Assembly: GCA_933822405.4 (NCBI GenBank)
Contig: CAKOGP040001903.1
Location: 244,362 to 308,361, forward strand
Length of the DNA: 64,000 nt
Source of the DNA: Cylindrotheca closterium
Taxonomy: Eukaryota > Bacillariophyta > Bacillariophyceae > Bacillariales > Bacillariaceae
Direction: 5' to 3'
Of this stretch, positions 21,703 to 31,633 are shown piece after piece; position 1 is the first letter of the stretch; each line of letters begins with the position of its first letter. Under the pieces are notes generated by a model. The model saw only the letters and a list, made by a program, of their open reading frames with translations. It was not told the DNA's origin and did not search any database. Made by a program: the position numbers and the translations under genes.

Positions 21703-22962
21703 TTACCAAAAACCCCCACCACCTGGACCACCTGGAAATGGCTCAGCACCAAAATGTTGTCCTTGTCCTTGCATTTGCATAGGATCCATGCCCCATTGTT
21801 GTTGTTGTTGTTGTGGCTGTTGTTGTCCAAAGCCTGCTCCTCCTGGTGGTGGACCGCCGTAACCATATCCTTCACGTCCCCAACGTTCGCCACCAGGGCC
21901 CATTCCCATTTGTTGGAATCCCCATTCTCCACCACGTGGCGGCATGTTCATACCCATACCCATACCCATGGTGCCGCCATTCATTCCAGGTTCCATCATA
22001 CCATTCATTCCAGGTTCCATCATACCATTCATTCCGCCACCATTATAGGGCATGGGATATTCTTGTTGACCATATCCACCAGCACCACGGCCACCCATCA
22101 TGCCTCCTGGTGGTGGCATCATTTCATTCATGAGAGAAGGAAAGTCATTCTCTCGCATGCCATAGCCACCGCCACCACCACCATCACCATATCTACCACG
22201 AGCCCCTTGACCATATGGACGATCCATGCGACGGTCGCCAAAGTCACCACCATTCATGCCACCACCACCATGATTATTATTATTATTACTATTGTAATAA
22301 TTTTGAGCATTGGATTGAAAGGGCGGAATGCCTCCAATTCCATTGGTTCGCATATCTTGCATCGAAGGCATCGCTTCGTGATCAATGACATCATTGCCCT
22401 GTGGAAAGCCATTAATGTCAGACCAATAGACATTCTGAGTACCGTAATCGGAATAGTCAGAAGAAGAAGACGACGACGACGATGCTGCCGAAGCAAACGA
22501 CGACGATGACGATGACGACGACGGTGAGGACCGAAACAACGGAGGAGAGCTCAACGAACGAGCCGATTTATGATGCGGAACGCCCGCATCATGATAATAA
22601 GGTTTTGGCACTGTTCGGAATCTGTTTCCCAGCGACATTGGACGATCGTTGCTGTTATAATTGCCATGACTAGCGCCTTGACTGTCCATGTGATCCAGGT
22701 TGGGATTGTGAAAGTGAAGCGACGTCAAAGAGTCGGACTTTGCTTTGTTGCTTGTGCCAATGCTTGTGCTTGTGCTAATGCTAATGCTTGTGCTTGTGCT
22801 TGTGCTTGTGCTAGGAGAAAGCAAAGCTGAAGCCAGTGTTGGCATCAAAAGGCTCAGAATGGCACATCTTGTGACGACTGTGATGACATTCATGTTCATG
22901 TTCATGTTCATGTTCATGTTGTTCATGTTCATGTTGTTCTTCTTTTGTTTACTTGACAACAT
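21703..22962 (-). CDS. Secreted Gly/Met/Asn/Gln-rich low-complexity protein
   Basis: 419 residues, single exon, ATG at 22962. The first 25 residues include a (Met-Asn) run encoded by ATGAAC hexamers. A hydrophobic signal segment (ITVVTRCAILSLLMPTLASA) follows, with cleavage likely after ASA before LLSP; a leucine at +1 is tolerated in diatom plastid targeting, so secretion or plastid import are both possible. The next part has (ST)n and (SI)n runs and polySer. The last 200 residues are Gly, Met, Pro and Gln rich with repeated EPGMNGMM units and a GGGGFW end. No globular domain is seen. Such composition suits a structural or RNA/mineral-associated protein, but no function can be assigned. Confidence 0.7.
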   Translation of the reverse strand: MLSSKQKKNNMNMNNMNMNMNMNMNVITVVTRCAILSLLMPTLASALLSPSTSTSTSTSISISTSTSIGTSNKAKSDSLTSLHFHNPNLDHMDSQGASHGNYNSNDRPMSLGNRFRTVPKPYYHDAGVPHHKSARSLSSPPLFRSSPSSSSSSSSFASAASSSSSSSSDYSDYGTQNVYWSDINGFPQGNDVIDHEAMPSMQDMRTNGIGGIPPFQSNAQNYYNSNNNNNHGGGGMNGGDFGDRRMDRPYGQGARGRYGDGGGGGGYGMRENDFPSLMNEMMPPPGGMMGGRGAGGYGQQEYPMPYNGGGMNGMMEPGMNGMMEPGMNGGTMGMGMGMNMPPRGGEWGFQQMGMGPGGERWGREGYGYGGPPPGGAGFGQQQPQQQQQQWGMDPMQMQGQGQHFGAEPFPGGPGGGGFW

Positions 22963-23469
22963 TGCGATAGTACAATCAATGGTGACAGTACAGTACTACT
23001 TACTGTACTCTGTACTCTGTATTTGTATTTGTATAGATCAGAAGAAGAGTTTTCTTGTCAAACGCACAATCTTCCAAAGAGAAGGAATTTTGCATCAAGC
23101 TGTTATCTTCAGCTTGCGCCCGCCAACTGAAAAAGATGAAAAAACATCACACAGATGTGCGTGCATGCAGGCGCATCAGACAGGTGACAGAGGTGATGGA
23201 TGCACGATGAGACGTTCGACGTGGCATGAAGAACAGTTCGGATGGACCAATGAGAACTGACCGCCAAAACAAAGAAACTAGTTCTGGACGTTCCGATGGA
23301 CGCGACCTCAATTGCGATATATACACTTTCAAGACTGAAGACAAATCAAATGTTCATGGTCGCCACTGCGAGTTTTTTATCGCCAATCGAGAGAAAACAC
23401 GAATACCCCCCCACACTCTCTCACACGATAACAATCTCCATCAAAATCACATACTTCCAAACCACAATC
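22963..23469. other. Divergent promoter region
   Basis: 507 bases between divergent genes. The last 75 bases before the next ATG are C/A-rich, which fits a 5' leader. No repeat or RNA gene is seen. Confidence 0.4.
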
Positions 23470-24081
23470 ATGACAATGAAACCAGAAAATGATCCAACTG
23501 GACCCATTGATATGGATACCTGTGAGCCATGGGAGGAAACAAACGAAAACGAAGAAGAGCAAAAACACTTAAAGGGTGATAATCATCATGAGGAGGAGGA
23601 CGAACCAAAACACCAACAACAACAACAACAAGTAATCAAGAAGAAAGAATACACCAAGACATCATCCCGGCCGTTTGGATCTGCTTTCAAACATTTGATC
23701 AAGACCAAGCGATTATCTATATTATTAAAGCGTATCACAAAGCATCATGTCGATCATGGAAACACCACGGACAGTGACATGTCCATGTCATCGGGACCAA
23801 CTACGTTTGATCATGCTGAAGATCCTACTACTATGATTGAGAATAATGAACCACCCGTTTTCCATTACAAGGAAGGCATCAAGTCGCCCTTGTTGAAGAA
23901 TGTGGACACAAGTCTATACGACAATAGACTGCTTTCTCCTTCCATTGTGGTCGATCAACAACAACAACAACAACAACAACAACATCATCATCAACTAGGT
24001 ATCAATAACAAGCAGCGTCAGCACCAGCAGCCATCATTCCGCCATTACCTGCCCATGGATGGCATGGTCGTAGCACTCTAA
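23470..24081 (+). CDS. Gln/His-rich protein of unknown function
   Basis: 203 residues from the ATG at 23470 (context CACAATCATGACA). The frame stays open upstream to 23296, but the C/A-rich leader and the composition change favour the later start. The N-terminal 50 residues are acidic (NENEEEQKHLKGD, HHEEEDEPKH). A basic helix-like segment FGSAFKHLIKTKRLSILLKR lies near residues 76-95. QQQQQQ and QQQQQQQQQHHHQ tracts occur on either side. It has no signal peptide or membrane span. The family is not recognised. Confidence 0.55.
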   Translation: MTMKPENDPTGPIDMDTCEPWEETNENEEEQKHLKGDNHHEEEDEPKHQQQQQQVIKKKEYTKTSSRPFGSAFKHLIKTKRLSILLKRITKHHVDHGNTTDSDMSMSSGPTTFDHAEDPTTMIENNEPPVFHYKEGIKSPLLKNVDTSLYDNRLLSPSIVVDQQQQQQQQQHHHQLGINNKQRQHQQPSFRHYLPMDGMVVAL

Positions 24082-24589
24082 AAGGTGCATAGATACGCTC
24101 TGATACGGTAGATGCACTATTCATAGCATCAAATGACTTCTCTCCCAAGAGCTGGGAGGCAGACTGGTCTATTTTTAACTTTTTTAGCAATGCAGCAATA
24201 CGATGATTGTACAATACTATAGTACACGTGTACAGGGTACAGGCATACAAGGCCAGTGCACACATCAGCACATTATTCAAATAGTCAATAATCCTGAAAC
24301 ATGGAACCAGCATGATATCTCAGAGACAATGTCACCGTGTCAATGTGGGCGGTAAGAAGCTCAAGGAAGGTATGCCAATCTTGGCGTTCATTTCAAAAAT
24401 ATACTGTATTCTATTATTATATTGTACAAAAGTTATTTACACATACCGGTATCACTCGATTTCGCCAAGATAATCGAATGGAATCGAATCGAATCGAACA
24501 CTCACTTCAGGCGTTCAAGCGCCCGACTTCAGGAAAGGGTTTCCTGCATCTTCTTCTTCTTCTTCTTCAAAAAAAAGTCCTGCCAAAAC
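24082..24589. other. Intergenic between convergent genes
   Basis: 508 bases. Around 24168-24217 a segment (CTTTTTTAGCAAT...GATTGTACAATA) resembles one near 26990-27021, a small dispersed repeat. (TTC)n lies at 24550-24568. No gene is seen. Confidence 0.45.
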
Positions 24590-25807
24590 CTAGTGGTTCG
24601 AGGCACCAACGATAGAAGTTTCTACCGGTACGTCTTCCAGCATCTTCAACATGCATTTGTGATCCTGACAGTGCCGGATGCTGTGAAAAAACTTCATTGC
24701 TTCCTTTGACTCGGGACAATGTCGGAAGAAGGGTTGCAGGAGATGGATGATAAAGTTGTCAAAATCTCGTTCGATTCCAGTCAAATTCTTTCCTCGGCTC
24801 ACCCGATCTGGCTTGTGAAACCATGACTCGGAGCACCAGTTGCACGCCTCTGCAATCTCAGAGGTACAGTTGTGGGAATAGTCAAATCCAGAATGGGTGT
24901 TGTCAAATAACATTGCCTGAGCATCCACGATAGTTCCATCCGTGTCTCGATTGACAATCAAACCAACATCTTCCATGTGGATCCCTTGCAAGGATAGACC
25001 CAATCCAGCAGTATGCGCCAGTGCTCGAGCTGCTGGCAGGACTGTCTTGACAATTCTTGGAACATCCTTGGTAATATACTGCAACGTCTTTTCGTCAAGT
25101 GTATCAAAGACAGTCGCGATGCTGTCGCCAGAATTTAACGGAGTGAATTTGGTGAGCGGCAAAACGATTCCAATTACTTCCGGATCGGGGTGCGGTCGGC
25201 CAATCCATTCACTGTGATTGGAATGCGATGGCAATCCACCCTTTTTGTAAACGACACCCCAAACTGGAAGAATCCCATCGGTTGGAACTCCCATGCGACG
25301 GCGACTGGCAAAGGGAAGACCACCCATGTACTCTGAACCGAGATACGATTCTTGAATCCTATTCATTGCATTTGGTGCGATGCAACTCAACGGGTCTCCG
25401 CCTGCAATTGGGTTGCACTTGTCTGTCTTGACGACCGCTTCACAGACGTTGCTTCTATGAGAACCGTACTGGATGAGCACTTTGGCAATGGCCCCATGAT
25501 GACCAAGACCGATCAAATCATAGTTTCTTCTGTTCATAATCTTTTCGACAGGAATGTTCATCATCTCTTTCCGCAAGTCCCAGCATGTCCCTTCATCATC
25601 AACGATTTTCTTGTCTTGAGAGTCGCCATTACCAAACGCTTTCCAAAGCTGTTTGTGGGTACATGTTTTGTGTTTCTTGAGTCTTGTCCTATCTGGTGCG
25701 TCTGCTGAGTAGGACGGGACAGATTTCAACTCAATCAACTGCATGCATGTCAGCCAAACAGAGACCCAGAGTAAAAGGTGTTGTGAACAGAGGATGCTTG
25801 TAGCCAT
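24590..25807 (-). CDS. Secreted protein with weak kinase-like features
   Basis: 405 residues, single exon, ATG at 25807. A signal peptide covers about residues 1-23 (LLLWVSVWLTCMQ core). GLGHHGAIAKV (100-110) resembles a glycine loop, and EAVVKTD (124-129) would supply the ATP-binding lysine K127. GIHMEDVGLIVNRD (275-288) and VDAQAMLFDN (294-303) sit where a catalytic loop and a metal-binding Asp would lie. There are many cysteines and N-glycosylation sequons (NHS, NCT, NLT), as in lumenal or extracellular proteins. This order recalls atypical secretory-pathway kinases such as the FAM20 or POMK types, but the HRD and DFG motifs are not clear. It may instead be an inactive or unrelated fold. 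The gene is solid; the kinase idea is inference. Confidence 0.7.
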   Translation of the reverse strand: MATSILCSQHLLLWVSVWLTCMQLIELKSVPSYSADAPDRTRLKKHKTCTHKQLWKAFGNGDSQDKKIVDDEGTCWDLRKEMMNIPVEKIMNRRNYDLIGLGHHGAIAKVLIQYGSHRSNVCEAVVKTDKCNPIAGGDPLSCIAPNAMNRIQESYLGSEYMGGLPFASRRRMGVPTDGILPVWGVVYKKGGLPSHSNHSEWIGRPHPDPEVIGIVLPLTKFTPLNSGDSIATVFDTLDEKTLQYITKDVPRIVKTVLPAARALAHTAGLGLSLQGIHMEDVGLIVNRDTDGTIVDAQAMLFDNTHSGFDYSHNCTSEIAEACNWCSESWFHKPDRVSRGKNLTGIERDFDNFIIHLLQPFFRHCPESKEAMKFFHSIRHCQDHKCMLKMLEDVPVETSIVGASNH

Positions 25808-27619
25808 GATTGATGGAATGTGATGCTAGTGTACACTGGAAACAAGTTGAAAGTGTAGACTGGAGTGAAACGAGTAATGGAAGCCGAAACGTCGTTCTTT
25901 CCGAGACGAATACTAGTCCCACTCATTTTATATGGAAAATTGGCGTTTGCATGCTTTCGGCGAACAAACGTGTGCCCAACTTTTATGTAGAAAAACCTGA
26001 AACTACGGGTAAACTATGGTTAAGAAGACTCCGTTAACCTCTAACTTATTACGATGATTGAGCGAGTTTGTTCTTGTGGCACTTAACACAGCAAATTTTC
26101 TAATTTTTTTTGGTCGACTCAACGACAATTTTGTGGTCGCGTGCAAGCCGGACAGCTAGGTCAGCGCATCCGAACCCACAATTCGGATCGAAAATGAAAA
26201 TCTTCGCCACATGTCGAAGAAAACCTTCTCTACTTCAAACGCCACAACCGGCTGCATTCAACAGCAGAAGATGAAAGGCATTAGCGAGCCTCCTCCATTT
26301 TGCAGCTGCTCTGATCTGCAAAGACGATGGCTTCCAAATAGCGAAGCAAAGAGGACTTCCTCGTCCCGCAAGCAAAAGGGAAGACAGACAAGAGTAGCTT
26401 GCTACAACGGGTCAAGAGCGGACCAAAAGATTCCACCCCTGAAAAGTCATGCTGGTTTAGCCTCTTGACTAATGCCTTCTTGCCTCCATCCCTTTTGACA
26501 AAACCAATATCCCACGCAAAAAAACGGAGCGGGGACAAGCTGCAACATCTCATTGAAAAAAATGGGATGGCTTCAAAGGCGTTGTGAGCACTACAGCGAA
26601 ATGCAATATCTTGATAGTGGTGGGTCGGTACCCTTCTGCCTTTGGTTGCAAGAAGAAGAAGACGAAGTTCCGAGAAACAACCACGTCGCATCTAGAATCC
26701 ATGGGTCTATAGCCATGGCGGATCGCTTGTGCCAATCTGGGATCCCGATTTGAATGAAGTAGCGTGTTGCAAGGGTAAATTGGATGGATAATTCTTTCAG
26801 GAAATCCTTTTGCAACCATAACCCTAACCCTAACCCAACCCTCTTTTGTCTTTCTGGTCCTCGCAAACCATTTCACCACCAACAACAATAACCTGCCATT
26901 CAATGTCGCTACATGGATACCGAAGGTACGGACAAAGCGCTTAAATAGATGCGCTAGCAGTCCAAACGAAACCTTTCCATGAGCTTAAAAATAGACTCTT
27001 TTAGCAATATGATTGTACAATAGACAACAATTTCGCTCATCATTTCATTTTTTAAAATGTCCGGAGTATTGATTTCAAAAATAGACTTTCCAATGGAACA
27101 GATGGGGGCGCCGCATCGATGATGCATAGAAACGTCCACAATAGTATTCTAGAGACGATTGGAAAGCATTCAACCAATTCTGGACGCTGATGTCAAATTC
27201 TGTCAATGGGTGAAAACTTCAAGAAGGGTGCAATTTTTGTGTTCCAGTCACAAACATATTATTTTGTAGAAAACTTACACCATTCAATCCGTCATGATAC
27301 AATCGAATACTCTCGCACGGCGTTGGGCTCCAGGAAGCGGTCACATACAAGTACCATGGTCAACTAGGACGGAATCTTGAAATCCAATATGGTTCCAAGT
27401 AATCAAAGTACCTCTATTCAAGATGATGGAAATTACTAAATCCGGATGCCTAGTGCCATTTGTCAAGTGTCAGAAAATTCTTTTGGAAGCGAACCATGCA
27501 CATGCGCACGCAAGTATCGCCCTAATGGAAGCAGATTGCGACGATCGCTTTGGAAGCAATAACCTACCACAGAACATTAATCACAACTCGTCAGCTTCCT
27601 GAATAACAAACACAGAGTC
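25808..27619. other. 1.8-kb intergenic region, no gene seen
   Basis: Short overlapping frames on both strands at 26.2-26.9 kb lack recognisable domains, and none has a consistent splice model. It contains a telomere-type motif at 26820-26836 and the small dispersed element near 26990-27021. Confidence 0.45.
26820..26836. repeat. Interstitial telomere-type repeat (CCCTAA)n
   Basis: AACCCTAACCCTAACCC, nearly three perfect units of the TTAGGG-type telomere sequence, followed by a degenerate AACCCTC. Single telomere-like hexamers also occur near 20573, 40405, 46922, 47820 and 55999. Confidence 0.85.
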
Positions 27620-28342
27620 ATGATTCCGCGTCCGCGTCCCTACGACAGCATTGAATGTGCTCCAACTGGTAGATCCACCTGCCGGATCTGCAAGAAAAAG
27701 ATCGCCAAAGGTGCTGCAAGAGCTGGGATTCACTCGCTGCACAAAAGAATCTACTGGAACCGCTACTTTTATCACAAAGAATGCGTAAAGACCACCTCGG
27801 TAGGAATAAGTCTATGGAAACAAGCCAAGCTTCCACCAAATTTGTTGCTCAGGCAAAAAGGAGGGCACGATTTGTCTCGAATGAGTCTGTTGGATTTGGG
27901 CGAAGCAAAAATCGAGAAACAGAAGAGAGTTTCAGACTCAACCATACGAGAACGATCAGATCTGAGAGAGAAGCTTCGAAGACTTAGATTTGGGATTGCT
28001 CAGCGGCTGAACTATGAGCCGTATATGGTTTTTCCAAATAGCACGTTGGACGCCCTCGTGTTGCACTTGCCATCGAATCGAGAAGAACTGCTCAAGATCA
28101 GTGGATTTGCTGCCAAGAGAACGGAGACTCTTGGGCCATTCGTCTTGCCCATTATTCGTGACTACAAGAAGAAATTGACGACTACCGACAGCAGCAGCAA
28201 TAGCGACAAGGCCCGCGCAGCAGTTCCGTGTTTAGAGGAGGAGGAAGAGGAGGTTACAGTCGAACGAGAAGTTTCCGGAGAAGAAATAATCAATCGACTA
28301 TTTGAAGAAGCTTATGAAAAAGGAGTTGTAATTACACTTTAG
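27620..28342 (+). CDS. PARP-type zinc finger plus HRDC domain protein
   Basis: 240 residues, single exon, ATG at 27620. Residues about 8-57 look like a PARP-type zinc finger: ECAPTGRSTCRICKKKIAKG, then a WNRYFYHKEC end. C21, C24, H52 and C55 would bind zinc (C-x2-C-x27-H-x2-C). Residues about 115-182 match an HRDC domain: REKLRRLRFGIAQRLNYEPY, then PNSTLDALVLHLPSNREELL and a KISGFAAKRTETLG helix. PARP fingers bind DNA breaks, and HRDC domains bind nucleic acid in RecQ helicases and RNase D. No helicase, nuclease or ADP-ribosyltransferase domain is attached. The C-terminus is acidic (EEEEEEVTVERE). A DNA-damage-linked accessory role is inferred. Confidence 0.82.
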   Translation: MIPRPRPYDSIECAPTGRSTCRICKKKIAKGAARAGIHSLHKRIYWNRYFYHKECVKTTSVGISLWKQAKLPPNLLLRQKGGHDLSRMSLLDLGEAKIEKQKRVSDSTIRERSDLREKLRRLRFGIAQRLNYEPYMVFPNSTLDALVLHLPSNREELLKISGFAAKRTETLGPFVLPIIRDYKKKLTTTDSSSNSDKARAAVPCLEEEEEEVTVEREVSGEEIINRLFEEAYEKGVVITL

Positions 28343-28594
28343 GCGCGAAGTGTGGGAGGGGGGTTTTAACACACACGCATGCGTGACCACTTGTACTATA
28401 CTATTCGTGAAACAAAGGACTGATTTTGAAAACATGAATAGAAACTAAATTTACATTTGCATCAATTATATATCCAAAGCAAAGGACAATAACAAGGAAC
28501 CAAATGGTTTACCATGACTATGACTATGACCATGACCATGCGAGTCGACTCTCAATCATAATCTTCGTGGTTCCAACCCCGCGGCTTCCGATTA

Positions 28595-30604
28595 TTACAA
28601 CTGTGGAGACGGTGGCACGTCTTTCATTTTTCGTCTGTCTACAGTTTGTCTTCCACCCAACAAACCGGGCGATGCACGGGATACGAGGCCCCACAATCCA
28701 GTTGCTTCTTCTTCCGGTGCTTCGCCATCAAGTGTCATGGTGCCTTCCTCCCCCGGCTCTGTGGATTTTTTCCGAGTGTATGCAGCCTGTTTGGGCATCT
28801 TCTTTAGCATTTCGACCACTTGGTTTTGGAAGAACACGATCGTTTCTTCCTTTTGCTTCAATGCCTTTTGTTGTTCAGTTTCCATATTCTTCATCTTGGT
28901 CTCCAATTCGAAAATTTGGACACCTAGATTCTTGATTTCCTCGTCCTTTTGTTCGATGATTTCGGCGTTGCCCAATTGTTCGAGCTTTTGCTTCAGTTCT
29001 TTAATTTCAGCTTCCTGCTTTTGAATCCTATCATTTGATCGCAGAAGCAGGCCTTGCGTTTTGGCATCACCTCCCGCACTGTTGGTACTGTGCATGGAAC
29101 TGTGGAGACTGTCCCTCGGCTGAGCAGCCCCCCCACCAGCTTCGAGCTTTGCCTCAAGCTCTTTGATCGTTTCATTTTTCGAATGTAAGGCTTCAGCATG
29201 TTGATCCACCTTGATGGACATGTCAGTCTTGAGCGTATTGATCTCTTGCTGCAACTCGAATATTTCGATTGGATCCGCTTCATGCTCGATCACCTTGGGG
29301 TTGTCTTCCAACTCTTTCTTTTCCTGCTCCAACTCCTCCACCCTGTCCTCCAGAAACAAAAGTTTTCGGCTCAGCTCGTCATTGCGCAACTGCTCTTCAT
29401 CCAACTCTTTTTGGATTTCATTCTTGGCAATAATTAGCTCTTCCACCTTTCCTTCCGAATCATGAAGCTTTTGTTCAGTGGATCGAAGCTTGGCGTCCAA
29501 AAAGTCATTGCTGTAGTGATCTTCGTCATCTTCCTTGATCTCGCCGTTGAGTTCTCCAAGAGCAGCTGATATCCTACCAACGTTGAGGGATTCTCTCTTC
29601 TGGGGACTCGCTTCTTCTGTGTCGTCTTCCGTTTGAGTTTTCCAGATATCTGAAAAGCGCATAAGCTCCTGTTTGATGGGATGTACTGGAACAGCATCAT
29701 CGGAAGTTGGTGAAACCGGTGCAGCAGGCGATTTCTTCTTAGTCCCAGGTGACCCACTCGGGGACTTGGAACGTACTGGAAGGACCGGAACCTTCTTGCC
29801 ACCGGGAAGAGGTGCAAGTTCATCCAGCTGTTCATCGTCATGGTCATCCGAAGAATAAGCGTCGGCTACTTCCATCTTCTTTTTCTTTTTCTTCTTGAAC
29901 GAAGTTTCAGATTTTAACGAAGCATTACTGGTTTGGCGAGTCGGACTTTCGTCCCTGTCCTTGGCCTTTTTCTTCCTACCACTTCCAACACTGCCATCAG
30001 ATCTCTTGACTCTGTCTTTCTTCTTCTTGCGAGATTTACCAGATTTAGAAGACTTTGACGACTTTGAGGATTTGGTTGACTTGGCAGAAGCATCAGATCC
30101 ATCAGAATCGTCTCCCGATTTACGGTACTTGATTTTCTTAATTTTCTTCTTCTTTTTGGTGGCTACAGCCGAGTCATCATCGTCGTCGTTCAAGCCAAGC
30201 TCTCCCTGCTGGCTTTCTGATAAAGGTTCCGTATACAGATCGTCGTCACTGTCCGCACCAGTATTGTCGTGGTGGGCGTGGTTGGGAGGACGAATGCTAT
30301 ATCCAGCCATATTTTGATCGTCTTTCTTCTTCTTTGCCCCGCCGCTACCAACAACGGTGCTATATCGCATGCTGCTTATATCTGGATCATCATCGTCATC
30401 TGATTCTTCATAAAAGTTGGCAGAATTGCTGCGCTTCAGTTCTTTGCTCTTTTCATCTGACAATCCTTCTCGGATTCCATCTCTAGCGCCCTTGATGATG
30501 TCTGTTGTGCCATCTTTGACAAGATCGGCAGCTCCTTGAGCAAAGCGAGTAGTGTGCGCAACACCTTTTGTGACCCCTTTCTTCAGCTGCCGTAACGCTG
30601 ACAT
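28595..30604 (-). CDS. Long coiled-coil protein with Lys/Ser-rich linker
   Basis: 669 residues, single exon, ATG at 30604. The first 55 residues (ALRQLKKGVTKGVAHTTRFA then DLVKDGTTDIIKGARDGIRE) form amphipathic 11-residue-like helices, as in membrane-surface-binding proteins. Residues about 60-330 are disordered, with repeated Lys runs (KKKKKIKKIKYRK, SFKKKKKKKM) and SKSSKSSK. Residues about 370-455 and 510-600 are heptad-rich coiled coil (EEQLRNDELSRKLLFLEDRV; AEIKELKQKLEQLG). The tail has a SPGLLGG segment. No catalytic domain is seen. A scaffold or tethering role on a membrane or in the cytoskeleton is possible but only inferred. Confidence 0.78.
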   Translation of the reverse strand: MSALRQLKKGVTKGVAHTTRFAQGAADLVKDGTTDIIKGARDGIREGLSDEKSKELKRSNSANFYEESDDDDDPDISSMRYSTVVGSGGAKKKKDDQNMAGYSIRPPNHAHHDNTGADSDDDLYTEPLSESQQGELGLNDDDDDSAVATKKKKKIKKIKYRKSGDDSDGSDASAKSTKSSKSSKSSKSGKSRKKKKDRVKRSDGSVGSGRKKKAKDRDESPTRQTSNASLKSETSFKKKKKKKMEVADAYSSDDHDDEQLDELAPLPGGKKVPVLPVRSKSPSGSPGTKKKSPAAPVSPTSDDAVPVHPIKQELMRFSDIWKTQTEDDTEEASPQKRESLNVGRISAALGELNGEIKEDDEDHYSNDFLDAKLRSTEQKLHDSEGKVEELIIAKNEIQKELDEEQLRNDELSRKLLFLEDRVEELEQEKKELEDNPKVIEHEADPIEIFELQQEINTLKTDMSIKVDQHAEALHSKNETIKELEAKLEAGGGAAQPRDSLHSSMHSTNSAGGDAKTQGLLLRSNDRIQKQEAEIKELKQKLEQLGNAEIIEQKDEEIKNLGVQIFELETKMKNMETEQQKALKQKEETIVFFQNQVVEMLKKMPKQAAYTRKKSTEPGEEGTMTLDGEAPEEEATGLWGLVSRASPGLLGGRQTVDRRKMKDVPPSPQL

Positions 30605-30644
30605 TTGTTTTCAATTTCAATTTCAATTTCAATTTCAATTTCAA
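30605..30644. repeat. (TTGAAA)n repeat immediately upstream of the coiled-coil gene start
   Basis: About six hexamer units, read TTCAAT/TTGAAA, begin within a few bases of the ATG at 30604 and must lie in the 5' leader. Confidence 0.9.
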
Positions 30645-31633
30645 CTGGTACGACTAGATAGCGTTAGCGTAACAGGGAAGAGTCTTCCTTCTAAGAAATT
30701 ACTGCTGAAGATGTCAAGTAGTATTGTTGGTATTGAAATAAAGTAATACTGTGACAGCAGATTTGGTGCTTTCAGAGTTACTGTATTGTCTCTCTAAGAA
30801 TAAGATCAGATGATGATGCAATCCTACTAAAAAAGGAGAAACCAAAAAATGCATACAGGCGAGATTTTTACAGTGGATATAGGGGGAACAATTTTTTTAG
30901 CAAGTGACTTTTTGAGGATGACCGTTGATGAGAAGACTTATTCAGAACAATTTCAAATTAGCATGCATCGGATCCAAGCGGTCCATTTGATCCGCGCGAA
31001 TACTTTTGCAGTGAGATATACTGTAGGTTATACACAATACCGGTATGAATATTTCAAGCACAACAAAACACTCACAGAGGGCAGAGGTGCGCGGATAGTC
31101 TTGTAGACTTGCATGTATGTCAGAGTCACACGCGTGCTACAAGTAAGAGCATCGATTCATGGCATGCCTGATGTACGACTGGAACCGCACAATCATGATA
31201 GCAGATTCGTGAGAGTGTCGCCATGATGGTGGTCGTGGCTAGTATAGTACAGCTGGGATTCCATGTTAGTAAGGCAATCCTAGTATCCAAGTCGTTAGGC
31301 TACTGACACAAGAAGACTGCCTAGCGAATTGCTTTCAATATTGAATCAATCACAAATGAGGACTCTGGAAAAACATTAACCATAATCGTTACTAGTACAG
31401 TTCTGTTGACTAGCGCCATGCAACATATACACGGAATGTACTCCTCACAAGAAGCCGGGACAAAAAAATGGACATGGACTTCACAGAACCACGACGTTCC
31501 GATTCTGTGCTCTTTATATGGTGACAATTGCTGTCTCATTCCCAGTAAATGACTGACTTGTTGTCTGTGTTGTATACCTTATATCTTCTTCTTCGAATTC
31601 TTCATTCAATTATGTGGTCGTCGAAGGAATCAA
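30645..31633. other. Intergenic, no gene supported
   Basis: About 1 kb. An 85-codon plus-strand frame at 30849-31106 has no domain, atypical composition and no support, so it is not called. No repeat or RNA gene is seen. Confidence 0.45.

Noticed and set aside
21625..22509. Long plus-strand frame of 294 codons opposite the Gly/Met-rich gene
   Set aside because: Its His/Thr/Ile-rich product mirrors the antisense of CAT and TTG repeats in the minus-strand gene and has no domain.
26820..26836. True chromosome end
   Set aside because: Under three telomere units, with genes on both sides.
26281..26903. Overlapping frames of 90-136 codons near 26.5 kb
   Set aside because: They overlap on opposite strands, lack domains and no splice model unites them.
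30849..31106. 85-codon plus-strand frame
   Set aside because: No recognisable domain, atypical composition and no matching splice or leader signals.
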